Positions 19,099 to 27,885 of a stretch of DNA of 50,165 bases are shown here, in pieces. A program made the translations under genes and the position numbers. The notes beneath the pieces are model-generated. The model ran no database searches. It was not told where the DNA came from and saw nothing but the letters and a program-made list of their open reading frames with translations. Numbering within the stretch: position 1 is the first letter of the stretch; each line of letters begins with the position of its first letter. The stretch is taken from NCBI GenBank assembly GCA_050331575.1, contig JBHJGS010000031.1, positions 1 to 50,165 of the forward strand. The letters are read 5' to 3'. Origin of the DNA: JBHJGS01 sp050331575. Lineage in GTDB: Bacteria; Pseudomonadota; Alphaproteobacteria; Sphingomonadales; Rhodothalassiaceae.

Positions 19099-19139
19099 GA
19101 AACCCGCCCGGCACGGGCGCGAGAAGGAGAGACGAGAAA

Positions 19140-20561
<1,422 letters not shown>

Positions 20562-20565
20562 GCTG

Positions 20566-20652
20566 ATGCGCGCGCTGGGCCTGATCGCGATTGCGCTGGC
20601 CGTGACGGGGGCGGCGCGCGGCTCTGTGATCCCCCGCCTGGGCGCCTGTTGA
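20566..20652 (+). CDS. Possible 28-aa ORF between atpD and atpC
   Basis: An ATG four bases after the atpD stop opens a 28-codon frame: a short hydrophobic stretch (RALGLIAIALAVTGAARGS) then VIPRLGAC and a stop 22 bases before atpC. It resembles a tiny exported or lipoprotein-like peptide. The ribosome binding site is poor. It could be chance coding in a GC-rich spacer. atpC itself lacks a clear Shine-Dalgarno, so translation of this frame might help deliver ribosomes to it; that is speculative. Confidence 0.2.
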   Translation: MRALGLIAIALAVTGAARGSVIPRLGAC

Positions 20653-20674
20653 GATATTTGATCGGACCACACTC

Positions 20675-21079
20675 ATGCCCGAGACGTTTGAATTTGAATT
20701 GGTCAGCCCGGAAAAGCTGCAGATGGCGCGTCCGGCGGAGCAGGCGGTGATGCCCGGTTTGGAAGGGCAGTTCACCGTTCTGGCCGGCCATGCGCCGATG
20801 ATCGCCAGCTTGAGGCCCGGCGTGATCACCGTGAGTGGCGGTGAGGGTGAGCCCGCGCGGCTGTTCGTCAAGGGCGGCTTGGCCGAGGTGCGCCCGGACC
20901 GGCTGATTGTTTTGGCGGAAGAAACGCTGGATCCGGCAGACGCCGATGCCGCGGAACTTGGCCGTGAGGTCGAAAAACTCAAGGCCTCGCTGCGGGGTTT
21001 GGAGAATGACTACGAACGCCGCTCATTCGAGCGCGAAATCGCCTGGCGCGAGGCTTTGCTGGACAACATCTCGGCGTGA
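20675..21079 (+). CDS. atpC: ATP synthase F1 epsilon subunit
   Basis: The 134-residue protein has the N-terminal beta-sandwich (FEFELVSPEKLQMARPAEQA, then VMPGLEGQFTVLAGHAPMI) and a short C-terminal helical hairpin. Epsilon connects gamma to the c-ring and can inhibit ATP hydrolysis. It is the last gene of the operon, after a 113-base gap, and is followed by a stem-loop. Confidence 0.95.
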   Translation: MPETFEFELVSPEKLQMARPAEQAVMPGLEGQFTVLAGHAPMIASLRPGVITVSGGEGEPARLFVKGGLAEVRPDRLIVLAEETLDPADADAAELGREVEKLKASLRGLENDYERRSFEREIAWREALLDNISA

Positions 21080-21091
21080 TAATTCAGCGAT

Positions 21092-21110
21092 CTTGGCAGC
21101 GCGTGCCAAG
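21092..21110 (+). terminator. Stem-loop after the atp operon
   Basis: CTTGGCA (21092-21098) and TGCCAAG (21104-21110) form a seven-base-pair perfect stem with a GCGCG loop, 13 bases after the atpC stop. The downstream bases are AT-rich but without a clean T tract. It probably marks the 3' end of the atp transcript. Confidence 0.5.
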
Positions 21111-21198
21111 TAATCAGCTTCTAAAAATTGCTTAAAAGTCTTCCCATTTCTGGGCGCCGCTGTTACCAATTGCCCAGACAATGATCCCCAGCGCATGA

Positions 21199-21768
21199 AT
21201 GCTGTTCGATCCTCTACTCGGGCAGCGCTGGCCGACTGGGGCAGGGACTATGGGACTTGACCGGATGTATTCCGGGCCGATGCAAAATGAGCGGGAAGTG
21301 GGGCAACCGGATCTTGCGGCTGATCATCCCATTGCCCTGTTCTCGCGGGTCTGGCGGGCGCTGAAGGGGGCCCGCCCCTTGCCTTGCCGTGCAGACTTCC
21401 ACCCACGCCTGGTCGCAAGCGCGCTGCCCTTCATCATCATCTTGGAACGCCGCGCAGAGCCGGAGCCGCAGTATCGCTATCGCCTGGTCGGCTCGGAGAT
21501 GCAGCTCATGCTGGGCCATAACCCGACCGGCCAGTCATTAGCCGACATCTTGTCACCAGACGCCCTGAAGCGCCGGCTGCGGGCCTATGAAGGGGCCTTC
21601 GCGCAACGCCAGCCGGTCTATCTGGAAGGGGCGGTGCCGGTGGCCGACCGGGATTTCCTTCCGATCATCAGCGGCTATTTCCCATTCGCTGCAGAACCGT
21701 TCAAGCAGCTGTTCGTCCTGGCCGCGCCCACGGATTGGGACCGTCACGAACTGACCGGGCTTTACTGA
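21199..21768 (+). CDS. Single PAS-domain protein (PAS_5-like)
   Basis: The protein has up to 189 residues; an in-frame ATG at 21250 with AGGGA close upstream is an alternative start. The central region (YRYRLVGSEMQLMLGHNPTG, then SLADILSP and RDFLPIISGYFPFA) matches the stand-alone PAS_5-type sensor domain common in alphaproteobacteria, with no output domain. Such proteins are thought to sense small ligands or redox state. The chemoreceptor gene lies downstream on the same strand, but no direct link is shown. Confidence 0.75.
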   Translation: MLFDPLLGQRWPTGAGTMGLDRMYSGPMQNEREVGQPDLAADHPIALFSRVWRALKGARPLPCRADFHPRLVASALPFIIILERRAEPEPQYRYRLVGSEMQLMLGHNPTGQSLADILSPDALKRRLRAYEGAFAQRQPVYLEGAVPVADRDFLPIISGYFPFAAEPFKQLFVLAAPTDWDRHELTGLY

Positions 21769-21963
21769 CGCCTGCCGGCAACAGGGTCGCAATGCGCAAT
21801 GGCGGCTTTGCAAAGCGCAAAGCCGCAGAGCCGACCTCCTCCCGCTGACGCCCGCATTTCCGCGCTTTTCGCATGCCCCAGCCGGTTGGCACGGGCAATG
21901 CGGTGGCCGCAGCGAAGCAGCGCCAAGCCCGGCGCCGCCGAGCTGTGTTCACGGAGACGCGTG

Positions 21964-23802
21964 ATGTTTCTTTGGTATCGAAAATTGCCCTTGATGGTGA
22001 AGTTGACCGTGGCCTGCCTGGCCCTGATCCTGATCACGGTGGCGGCCGTGGCGGGAACCGCATGGACGCTGGCCGCCGATCAGGTGACGGAGCGGGTGCA
22101 ATCGCGCCAGAGCCGCAGCTTGCGCGCGGCTGCGGAAATCTTCGCCGCGGGCCTGCCTGACTTTCGCGTCACCGAACAGGCCGACGGCTCGCTCCGCGTG
22201 CGTGCGCTCAGCGTGCAAACCGGCGATGACCACCGGCTGGTCGATCGCGCCGGCTTGATGACCGGCGAGATGATCACGCTGTTCGCCTTCGATGCCGCAG
22301 CTGGCGATTTCATCCGGGTATCGACCAATATCCGCCAAAGCGACGGCGAGCGTGCCACCGGCACCTGGCTGGGATCCGATGGCGCGGTGTATGCCGCGGC
22401 GATTCAGGGCCAAGTCTATCGCGGCGAAGCCGATGTGCTCGGCCGCCCCCATTACACGATCTATCAGCCGATCCTGAGGCCATCGGGCGAGACCGCCGGG
22501 CTGTTGGCCGTGGCCGTGGAGAAAGCGTCCATTGTCGGGCTGTTGACGCGGTTGAAAGGACAATTGAGCCTGGTGGCCCTGCTGAGCGCAGTACTCGCAG
22601 GGGCCGCCATGTTCGGCTTCGCCCGGCTGATCCTGCGTGCCTTGCCGGATCTTCGCACTGTCATCGCCCGCTTGGCCCAGGATGAATTGGAACTGGAGAT
22701 CCCGCATGTCGATCGGCGTGACGAGATCGGCGCCATCGCCCAGTCGCTGAAGGTTCTGCGCGACAATGCCGTGGCCGCGCGGGCCCGCCAAGCCGAACAG
22801 GAACGGCTTGAAAAGGAGCTGAGCGAGCAGGAGGTGGCGCGCGCCAAGGCCGAGCAGACCCGTCTGGAAGAGCAGGCCAGAGAGGCCGAAGAGCGGGCGG
22901 CGGAGGCCAAGCGCCAGGCTGAGCGGGCTGACCAGATTCGCCGCCGTACCGAAGCGTTCCAGGCCAGTTTCCGGGCCGTGGTCGATCGCCTCGCGGCCTC
23001 GGCCCAGGAGATGGAGACCACCGCCCAAGGTCTGGCGGCGACGGCGGAAGAAACCAGCCACCAGGCCGGTGCTGTCGCCTCTGCCTCGCAACAAAGCAGC
23101 GCCGGCGCGGAAAGCGTAGCCGCCGGGGCCGAACAGGTCAGCGCCTCAATTGCGGAGGTGACCGCTACGGTGACCCGGGCAAATGATCTGGCGTCCGGCA
23201 CGCGCGGGGTAAGCCAGGGCGTCCGAGGCCAGGTGCAGGGGCTGGCCAAGGCCACCGACAGCATCGGCGAGGTGGTGACCTTGATCACCGATATCGCCGA
23301 ACAGACCAATCTGTTGGCGCTAAACGCCACGATCGAGGCGGCGCGTGCGGGCGAGGCCGGGAAAGGCTTCGCGGTCGTGGCCGGTGAGGTCAAGTCCTTG
23401 GCCGCCCAAACCCGCAAGGCGACAGAGGATATCCGCCAGCGCATCACCTTGGTGCAGGGCGAAACCGGAACCGCGGTCAATGGCATTGAGCGGATCACCG
23501 GTGAAATCCAGACGATCGCTGAGATGATCGATACGGTCGCTGCGGCGATGCAGGAACAGACCGCCGCTGTGCAGGAAATCACCGGCAGCATTCAGGAGGT
23601 GTCGCAAAGCAGCGGCGAGATCTCCGCCACCATTGCCGGCCTGACCGACGCCTCCAAGGACACCAGCGCCTCTGCGGAACAGATCTTCAGCATCGCCCGC
23701 GCGGTCGCTGAACAAAGCGGTGATCTGCAAGTCGAGGTCGGCGCCTATTTGGAACAGGTCTTGGGCAAGGAGCCGGCTGAGCCGCAGCGCCTGGCGGCGT
23801 GA
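21964..23802 (+). CDS. Methyl-accepting chemotaxis protein with Cache-type sensor
   Basis: The protein has 612 residues from the ATG at 21964, with GGAG upstream; the frame is open back to 21799. The first membrane helix (VACLALILITVAAVAGTAW) is followed by a periplasmic single-Cache-like domain, a second helix (LSLVALLSAVLAGAAMFGFA), a HAMP domain (ending DEIGAIAQSLKVLRDNA) and a long Glu/Arg/Ala-rich coiled coil (about residues 260-315). The signalling domain has an intact hairpin tip (EQTNLLALNATIEAARAGEA, then GKGFAVVAGEVKSLA). No C-terminal CheR/CheB-tethering pentapeptide is present. The ligand is unknown. Confidence 0.93.
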   Translation: MFLWYRKLPLMVKLTVACLALILITVAAVAGTAWTLAADQVTERVQSRQSRSLRAAAEIFAAGLPDFRVTEQADGSLRVRALSVQTGDDHRLVDRAGLMTGEMITLFAFDAAAGDFIRVSTNIRQSDGERATGTWLGSDGAVYAAAIQGQVYRGEADVLGRPHYTIYQPILRPSGETAGLLAVAVEKASIVGLLTRLKGQLSLVALLSAVLAGAAMFGFARLILRALPDLRTVIARLAQDELELEIPHVDRRDEIGAIAQSLKVLRDNAVAARARQAEQERLEKELSEQEVARAKAEQTRLEEQAREAEERAAEAKRQAERADQIRRRTEAFQASFRAVVDRLAASAQEMETTAQGLAATAEETSHQAGAVASASQQSSAGAESVAAGAEQVSASIAEVTATVTRANDLASGTRGVSQGVRGQVQGLAKATDSIGEVVTLITDIAEQTNLLALNATIEAARAGEAGKGFAVVAGEVKSLAAQTRKATEDIRQRITLVQGETGTAVNGIERITGEIQTIAEMIDTVAAAMQEQTAAVQEITGSIQEVSQSSGEISATIAGLTDASKDTSASAEQIFSIARAVAEQSGDLQVEVGAYLEQVLGKEPAEPQRLAA

Positions 23803-23908
23803 CCCCGCCAGCGACGCTGTCGTACAGTCCAAGCGGGCAGTCGGAGCGCGATGACCCTGCGCCTTCGGCTGCCCGTTTATATTTGCCAAAGACGGGGTGG
23901 AGTTTGCC

Positions 23909-24616
23909 ATGGCGCTGCGGGTGGCGACCTACAATATCCGCAAATCCATCGGCACGGACCGACGGCGGCGGCCGGACCGGGTGTTGCAGGTGATCAGCGA
24001 ACTGAATGCGGATATTGTCGCCTTGCAGGAAGCTGACCGCCGCTTTGGCCGCCGGCAGAGCACCTTGCCGGCGGCGGCTCTGGCCGAGGCCGGCTGGCAT
24101 GCCGTCGCCGTGGGCGGACGGCCGGACAGTCTGGGCTTTCGTGGCAATGCGGTGCTGGTGCGTCCGGGTATCACCATTACCGGCGGGCACGGCGTCGAGC
24201 TGCCGGCCTTCGAACCGCGCGGCGCCGCTTTCGCTGACATGGTGATCAGCGGCACACCCTTGCGTGTGGTGGCGATGCATCTGGGTTTGACCGCCCAACC
24301 GCGCCTGCGTCAGGCCGCAGCCATCCTGGCGCGGCTGGAACGCGGCCCGCGCCACGCCACCGTGTTGATGGGAGACACCAATGAATGGCGCCAATTGCGC
24401 GGTGCGCTGGATCTTTTCGGTCGGCATCACCATCTGTCGCCGGCGCTGCCGAGCTGGCATGCGACCCGGCCGATGGCCGCGCTGGATCGCATCATGATCA
24501 GCCGCGACCTGGTGTTCGGCGCGGTGCATGTGCATGCCTCGGCCACCGCGCGGCAGGCCTCAGACCATCTGCCGGTCTGGGCGGATCTGCATTTTGCCGC
24601 GGAGCCGGGCCGATGA
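23909..24616 (+). CDS. Endonuclease/exonuclease/phosphatase-fold hydrolase
   Basis: The 235-residue protein carries the EEP catalytic motifs in order: ATYNIRKS (Asn), ALQEADRRFG (metal-binding Glu), MGDTNEW (Asp/Asn) and ASDHLPVWADL (Asp-His). The ATG at 23909 has GGAG six bases upstream. Its stop overlaps the start of the cardiolipin synthase gene (ATGA). EEP proteins cleave phosphodiester bonds in nucleic acids or phospholipids. Strict coupling to a phospholipase D-type enzyme suggests a lipid head-group role, but this is inference. Confidence 0.9.
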   Translation: MALRVATYNIRKSIGTDRRRRPDRVLQVISELNADIVALQEADRRFGRRQSTLPAAALAEAGWHAVAVGGRPDSLGFRGNAVLVRPGITITGGHGVELPAFEPRGAAFADMVISGTPLRVVAMHLGLTAQPRLRQAAAILARLERGPRHATVLMGDTNEWRQLRGALDLFGRHHHLSPALPSWHATRPMAALDRIMISRDLVFGAVHVHASATARQASDHLPVWADLHFAAEPGR

Positions 24617-26031
24617 GGGTCGACTGGCTGTCGGTGGCGATGCTGATTCTGATGCACGGCTTCGGCGTGATGCTGGCGCTGGGGGCAGCCCGACGCTCGC
24701 ACACCGCGCAAGGGGCCTTGGCCTGGGCGATGTCCTTGAGCCTGATCCCGTGGCTGGCGATCCCGGCGTTTCTGCTATTGGGGCCAAGGCGGCTGGAGCG
24801 CCTGCGCGTCGGCCAAGACGCAGCCCGCGCCGCAGCACTGGAGGCGCTGGCCGCGGACACGCTGCCGGTGGCGCCGCCCGGCTCGGCCTTGACACGCCGC
24901 CGCCTGGGCGCCCTGCAGGCGCTGGCGCCGATCCCGGTGGTGCAGGGCGCGCCGCCTAAGCTGCTGATCGATGGCGAGGCGATTTTCGAGGCGCTGTTCG
25001 CCGCGATCGATCGGGCTGAGCACAGTATCCGAGCGCAGTTCTATATCCTGCGGGACGACGGCTTGGGCCGCCGCTTCAAACAGGCGCTGATTGCCCGCGC
25101 GCGCGACGGGCTATGCGTCCAGCTCTTATATGACAGCATCGGGGCGCGCCGGGTGCCGAACCGCTATTGGCGCGAGCTGCAGGCGGCCGGCGTGCAGGTG
25201 CGCCGGTTCGATATCGGCCGGCCGCTGCCCCGCCTGCTGCGCATCAATTACCGCAATCACCGCAAGATCGTCGCGGTGGACAGCCGCTGGGCGCTGCTCG
25301 CCGGCGCCAATATTGGCGATGAGTATCTCGGTCTGAAACCGCGCTTGAGCCCCTGGCGCGACACCGCCGTGGCGCTGCGCGGACCGGCTGCCCGCGCGGT
25401 GGAGGCCAGCTTTCTGGAAGACTGGGTGTGGAGCGGTGGGCAGGCCGGGCCTGCCCGTCCCGACGCGGCCCTGCCGAACGGTGGGACGCCGACGCTGATC
25501 CTGCCCACCGGGCCGGCGGACCCACGGCCGGCCTGCACCATGATGATCTGCCATCTGCTCACCGAGGCGCGGCATCGGGCCTGGGTCGCCAGCCCCTATT
25601 TCGTGCCGGAGCTGGATGTGGCGGCCGCCTTGAAGCTGGCGGCGCTGCGGGGGGTCGACGTTCGCGTGCTGATCCCGGACCATCCCGACCATCGGCTGGT
25701 GTGGCTGGCCGGCTTCGCCTATGCCGAGGAAATGCTGCGGGCGGGGGTGAAGCTTTATCGCTATAGCACAGGCTTCATGCATCAAAAGGTGATGCTGATT
25801 GATAGCTGGGCCGCGGCTATCGGCACGGCCAATTTGGATAGCCGATCGCTGCGGCTGAATTTTGAGATCACCGCCCTGCTTTTCGACGCGGGAACGGTTT
25901 GTGAGGTGGCCGAGATGCTGCGCGCGGATTTCGCCCGCGCGCGCCGATATGATCAGGCCGTTCACGACCGCCGCGGCCGCCTCGTGCGCGTTTTCAGCCC
26001 GCTGGCACGGCTGACGGCGCCCCTGCTTTAA
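24613..26031 (+). CDS. cls: Cardiolipin synthase (phospholipase D superfamily)
   Basis: The 472-residue protein starts at the ATG at 24613, overlapping the upstream stop. It has two N-terminal membrane helices (WLSVAMLILMHGFGVMLALG, then WAMSLSLIPWLAIPAFLLLG) and two phospholipase D catalytic domains. The first HKD motif is NHRKIVAVDSRWALLAGANI and the second is MHQKVMLIDSWAAAIGTANL. Such enzymes join two phosphatidylglycerols, or phosphatidylglycerol and another phospholipid, to make cardiolipin at the inner membrane. Both HKD sites are intact. A terminator-like hairpin follows. Confidence 0.92.
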   Translation: MRVDWLSVAMLILMHGFGVMLALGAARRSHTAQGALAWAMSLSLIPWLAIPAFLLLGPRRLERLRVGQDAARAAALEALAADTLPVAPPGSALTRRRLGALQALAPIPVVQGAPPKLLIDGEAIFEALFAAIDRAEHSIRAQFYILRDDGLGRRFKQALIARARDGLCVQLLYDSIGARRVPNRYWRELQAAGVQVRRFDIGRPLPRLLRINYRNHRKIVAVDSRWALLAGANIGDEYLGLKPRLSPWRDTAVALRGPAARAVEASFLEDWVWSGGQAGPARPDAALPNGGTPTLILPTGPADPRPACTMMICHLLTEARHRAWVASPYFVPELDVAAALKLAALRGVDVRVLIPDHPDHRLVWLAGFAYAEEMLRAGVKLYRYSTGFMHQKVMLIDSWAAAIGTANLDSRSLRLNFEITALLFDAGTVCEVAEMLRADFARARRYDQAVHDRRGRLVRVFSPLARLTAPLL

Positions 26032-26043
26032 AGCCCCATCCGA

Positions 26044-26074
26044 CCGATTGGACAGGCTCTTCGAGACCAATCGG
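26044..26074. repeat. Inverted repeat after cls
   Basis: CCGATTGG (26044-26051) and CCAATCGG (26067-26074) form an eight-base-pair perfect inverted repeat with a 15-base loop, starting 12 bases after the cls stop. It shares the CCGAT core with the inverted repeat at 26115-26146. It could be an mRNA 3'-end hairpin or a protein site. Confidence 0.55.
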
Positions 26075-26086
26075 GGGGATAAAGGT

Positions 26087-26113
26087 GCTCGCCCCATCGA
26101 CGGCGGGCCTTTT
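26087..26113 (+). terminator. Rho-independent terminator for the EEP-cls transcript
   Basis: GCTCGCC (26087-26093) pairs with GGCGGGC (26102-26108) across an eight-base loop, with one G-T pair, and is followed at once by CTTTT. It is the best intrinsic-terminator candidate in the window for a plus-strand transcript. Confidence 0.6.
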
Positions 26114-26114
26114 C

Positions 26115-26146
26115 ATCCGATCAAGCGCGATGACGATTGATCGGAT
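26115..26146. repeat. 10-bp perfect inverted repeat upstream of tetR
   Basis: ATCCGATCAA (26115-26124) and TTGATCGGAT (26137-26146) are exact reverse complements separated by 12 bases. It lies about 100 bases before the putative TetR operator. It may be a second hairpin of the terminator region or a regulator-binding site. The remaining intergenic sequence up to 26244 shows no gene. Confidence 0.6.
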
Positions 26147-26244
26147 AGTGCCCTAGCACCGCCCGACCCGGATCGATCACAGGCGTGGGGTTTCCGCCGC
26201 GGCCGGATCGCGCCGCAGCTGCTTTGCCATCGACGGATCGTAGT

Positions 26245-26271
26245 GATCGTTCTATACATTCTGTATCGATC
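26245..26271 (+). promoter_or_regulatory. Probable TetR operator/promoter region
   Basis: ATACA-TTC-TGTAT (26254-26266) is a perfect inverted repeat inside a locally AT-rich patch. It is flanked by GATCG (26245-26249) and CGATC (26267-26271), which are also complementary although unevenly spaced. It lies 27 bases before the TetR start codon, where an autoregulatory operator overlapping a promoter is expected. The assignment is inferred from position and symmetry only. Confidence 0.5.
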
Positions 26272-26292
26272 GTTCCAATTAGGAGCTGGCCC

Positions 26293-27048
26293 TTGAGCGA
26301 TCCGCGCGAAACGCCCCGCCTTGAGCTTATCGGCACCGGTGACGATGCTGAGCCGGACCGGCGCATCACCCGTCGCGGCATGATGAGCCGGGACCGGATC
26401 ATTGAGGCGGCGCTGCACCTCCTGGCCGAGGGCGGTTATCCAGTCCTGTCGATCTCCGCGGTGTGCAAGCGCGCCCAGGTGTCCGCAGCCTCGCTCTACC
26501 ATCATTTCGGCGACAAGGCCGGGCTTCTGGCGGCGATGATCGAGGTCAGCATGCAGCAGTCGACCCGGCAATTCGTGTCCCTGCTGTCTCGCCATGACCG
26601 GCCGCTGGATCAGCTGAACGCGTTCATCCAAGCGACCAAGGAAATCGGCCGGGGCCGCGAGGGCAATGCCATTTCCGTGCTCGCGGCACTGGCCCAGGCC
26701 GGCCGCGACGGACCGGAAGTCGTCGCCGCGGTGGAGAAGGCGCGCAATCGCGCCTGGCATGTCGCCGCGGCGGAATTCAGCGACTGCTTCGGCATCGAAG
26801 ACGGCATGGTGTTCGCCCACATCGTGTTCGCCTTTTCCAGCTATATCGACCATGTCGGCCAGTCCTGCCGCGACCGAGACGATCCGCGCGCGCTGTTCAA
26901 GGCCTTTGCCCGCGTCATGTTTTTGGTGGCCGCTGCCGTACGCCCCGACTTTTGCAAGGACCCCGCATTTGCCGCCGCCGTGGCCGAAGCGGCCGCCGGT
27001 GGCCTGCCTGCCCAGGACACACCCCCCTCTTCAGGAGCTGCATCATGA
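26293..27048 (+). CDS. TetR-family transcriptional regulator
   Basis: The protein has about 251 residues from a TTG at 26293, with AGGAG seven bases upstream. The frame is open back to 26185, but that would cross the putative operator. The helix-turn-helix is clear: RDRIIEAALHLLAEGGYPVL, then ISAVCKRAQVSAASLYHHFG and DKAGLLAAMI. The C-terminal ligand domain is generic. Its stop overlaps the start of the COQ4-like gene (ATGA), so the two are translationally coupled. It probably represses its own operon; the ligand is unknown. Confidence 0.88.
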   Translation: MSDPRETPRLELIGTGDDAEPDRRITRRGMMSRDRIIEAALHLLAEGGYPVLSISAVCKRAQVSAASLYHHFGDKAGLLAAMIEVSMQQSTRQFVSLLSRHDRPLDQLNAFIQATKEIGRGREGNAISVLAALAQAGRDGPEVVAAVEKARNRAWHVAAAEFSDCFGIEDGMVFAHIVFAFSSYIDHVGQSCRDRDDPRALFKAFARVMFLVAAAVRPDFCKDPAFAAAVAEAAAGGLPAQDTPPSSGAAS

Positions 27049-27830
27049 CCACGCTTGCCCGCGGTCAATCCGCCCCTGACGCCCAGCCGCCCGTGCGGCG
27101 CCGGGTTCGCCCGTTCGTCGCTGCCCAGGCGCTGTTCCGCGTCTTGAAACAGAAGGAATCCACCCATGAAGTGTTCCGTCTGGTCAATGCGCTGGACGGG
27201 CCCAGTATGGAGCGCTGCTTCCAGCGCTTCGCCGCCAGCCCCACCGGGGCCCGGGTGCTGCAGGAGCGGCGGGATTTGGCTCGCACCCTGTCAGACCGCG
27301 CGGCCCTGGCGGCCCTGCCTGAAGGCAGTTTCGGCCGCGCCTATCTGGCCTTCGTCACGGCCGAGGGCCTGTCCGCCGAAGGCTTTCAAAGCGAGATGGC
27401 GGCCAGCGGCGAGCGTCTTGATGATCTCGGTGAAGACCGGCAGCGCTATATTCTGCGGGTCCGGCACAGCCATGATCTGTTTCATGTGCTGACCGGCTAT
27501 GGCCGCGATTTCGTCGGCGAGCTGAGCCTTTTGGCATTCACCCGCCAGCACAATCTGAGCCGGGCCTTCCTGCTCCTGTGCAGCTTCGGCCGCTTCAAGG
27601 CACAGCGGGACTATCCGGGTCTACCGATCGGTGCCTGCCTGCGTGAAGGCGCCCGTTTGGGCCGCAGGGCCGAGCCGCTGTTGCTGGCCGATTGGGAAGC
27701 GCTGCTGCCGCAGCCGCTGGCGCAGGTGCGCCGTCGCTTAGAGATCGGCGTGCCGCGGCGGTATCTCGGCGTCAAACAGGCCGCCGACCTGCTCGACTGC
27801 CGCCATAGAGAAGATCTCGCAACGGCCTGA
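27045..27830 (+). CDS. COQ4-family protein
   Basis: The 261-residue protein carries the COQ4 signature HDxxHx11E (HDLFHVLTGYGRDFVGE), which binds a divalent metal. Other family-like parts are STHEVFRLVNALDGPSMERC and the proline-rich closing helical region. In eukaryotes COQ4 is needed for coenzyme Q synthesis and has been tied to the C1 oxidative decarboxylation step. Bacterial members may do the same or act on a related quinone or lipid. The start at 27045 sits inside the tetR stop. No other ubi gene is nearby, so an induced, TetR-controlled role is possible. Confidence 0.85.
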   Translation: MTTLARGQSAPDAQPPVRRRVRPFVAAQALFRVLKQKESTHEVFRLVNALDGPSMERCFQRFAASPTGARVLQERRDLARTLSDRAALAALPEGSFGRAYLAFVTAEGLSAEGFQSEMAASGERLDDLGEDRQRYILRVRHSHDLFHVLTGYGRDFVGELSLLAFTRQHNLSRAFLLLCSFGRFKAQRDYPGLPIGACLREGARLGRRAEPLLLADWEALLPQPLAQVRRRLEIGVPRRYLGVKQAADLLDCRHREDLATA

Positions 27831-27847
27831 CCCTGGCCGTGCTCAAA

Positions 27848-27870
27848 CCGGCCGCTTGCCCCGCGGCCGG
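27848..27870. terminator. Bidirectional terminator between convergent genes
   Basis: CCGGCCGC (27848-27855) and GCGGCCGG (27863-27870) form an eight-base-pair GC stem with a seven-base loop. AAA precedes it, so minus-strand transcripts read TTT after the stem. It lies between the ends of the COQ4-like gene (plus) and the exported unknown (minus). Confidence 0.6.
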
Positions 27871-27885
27871 CTAGAGCGACGGCCA

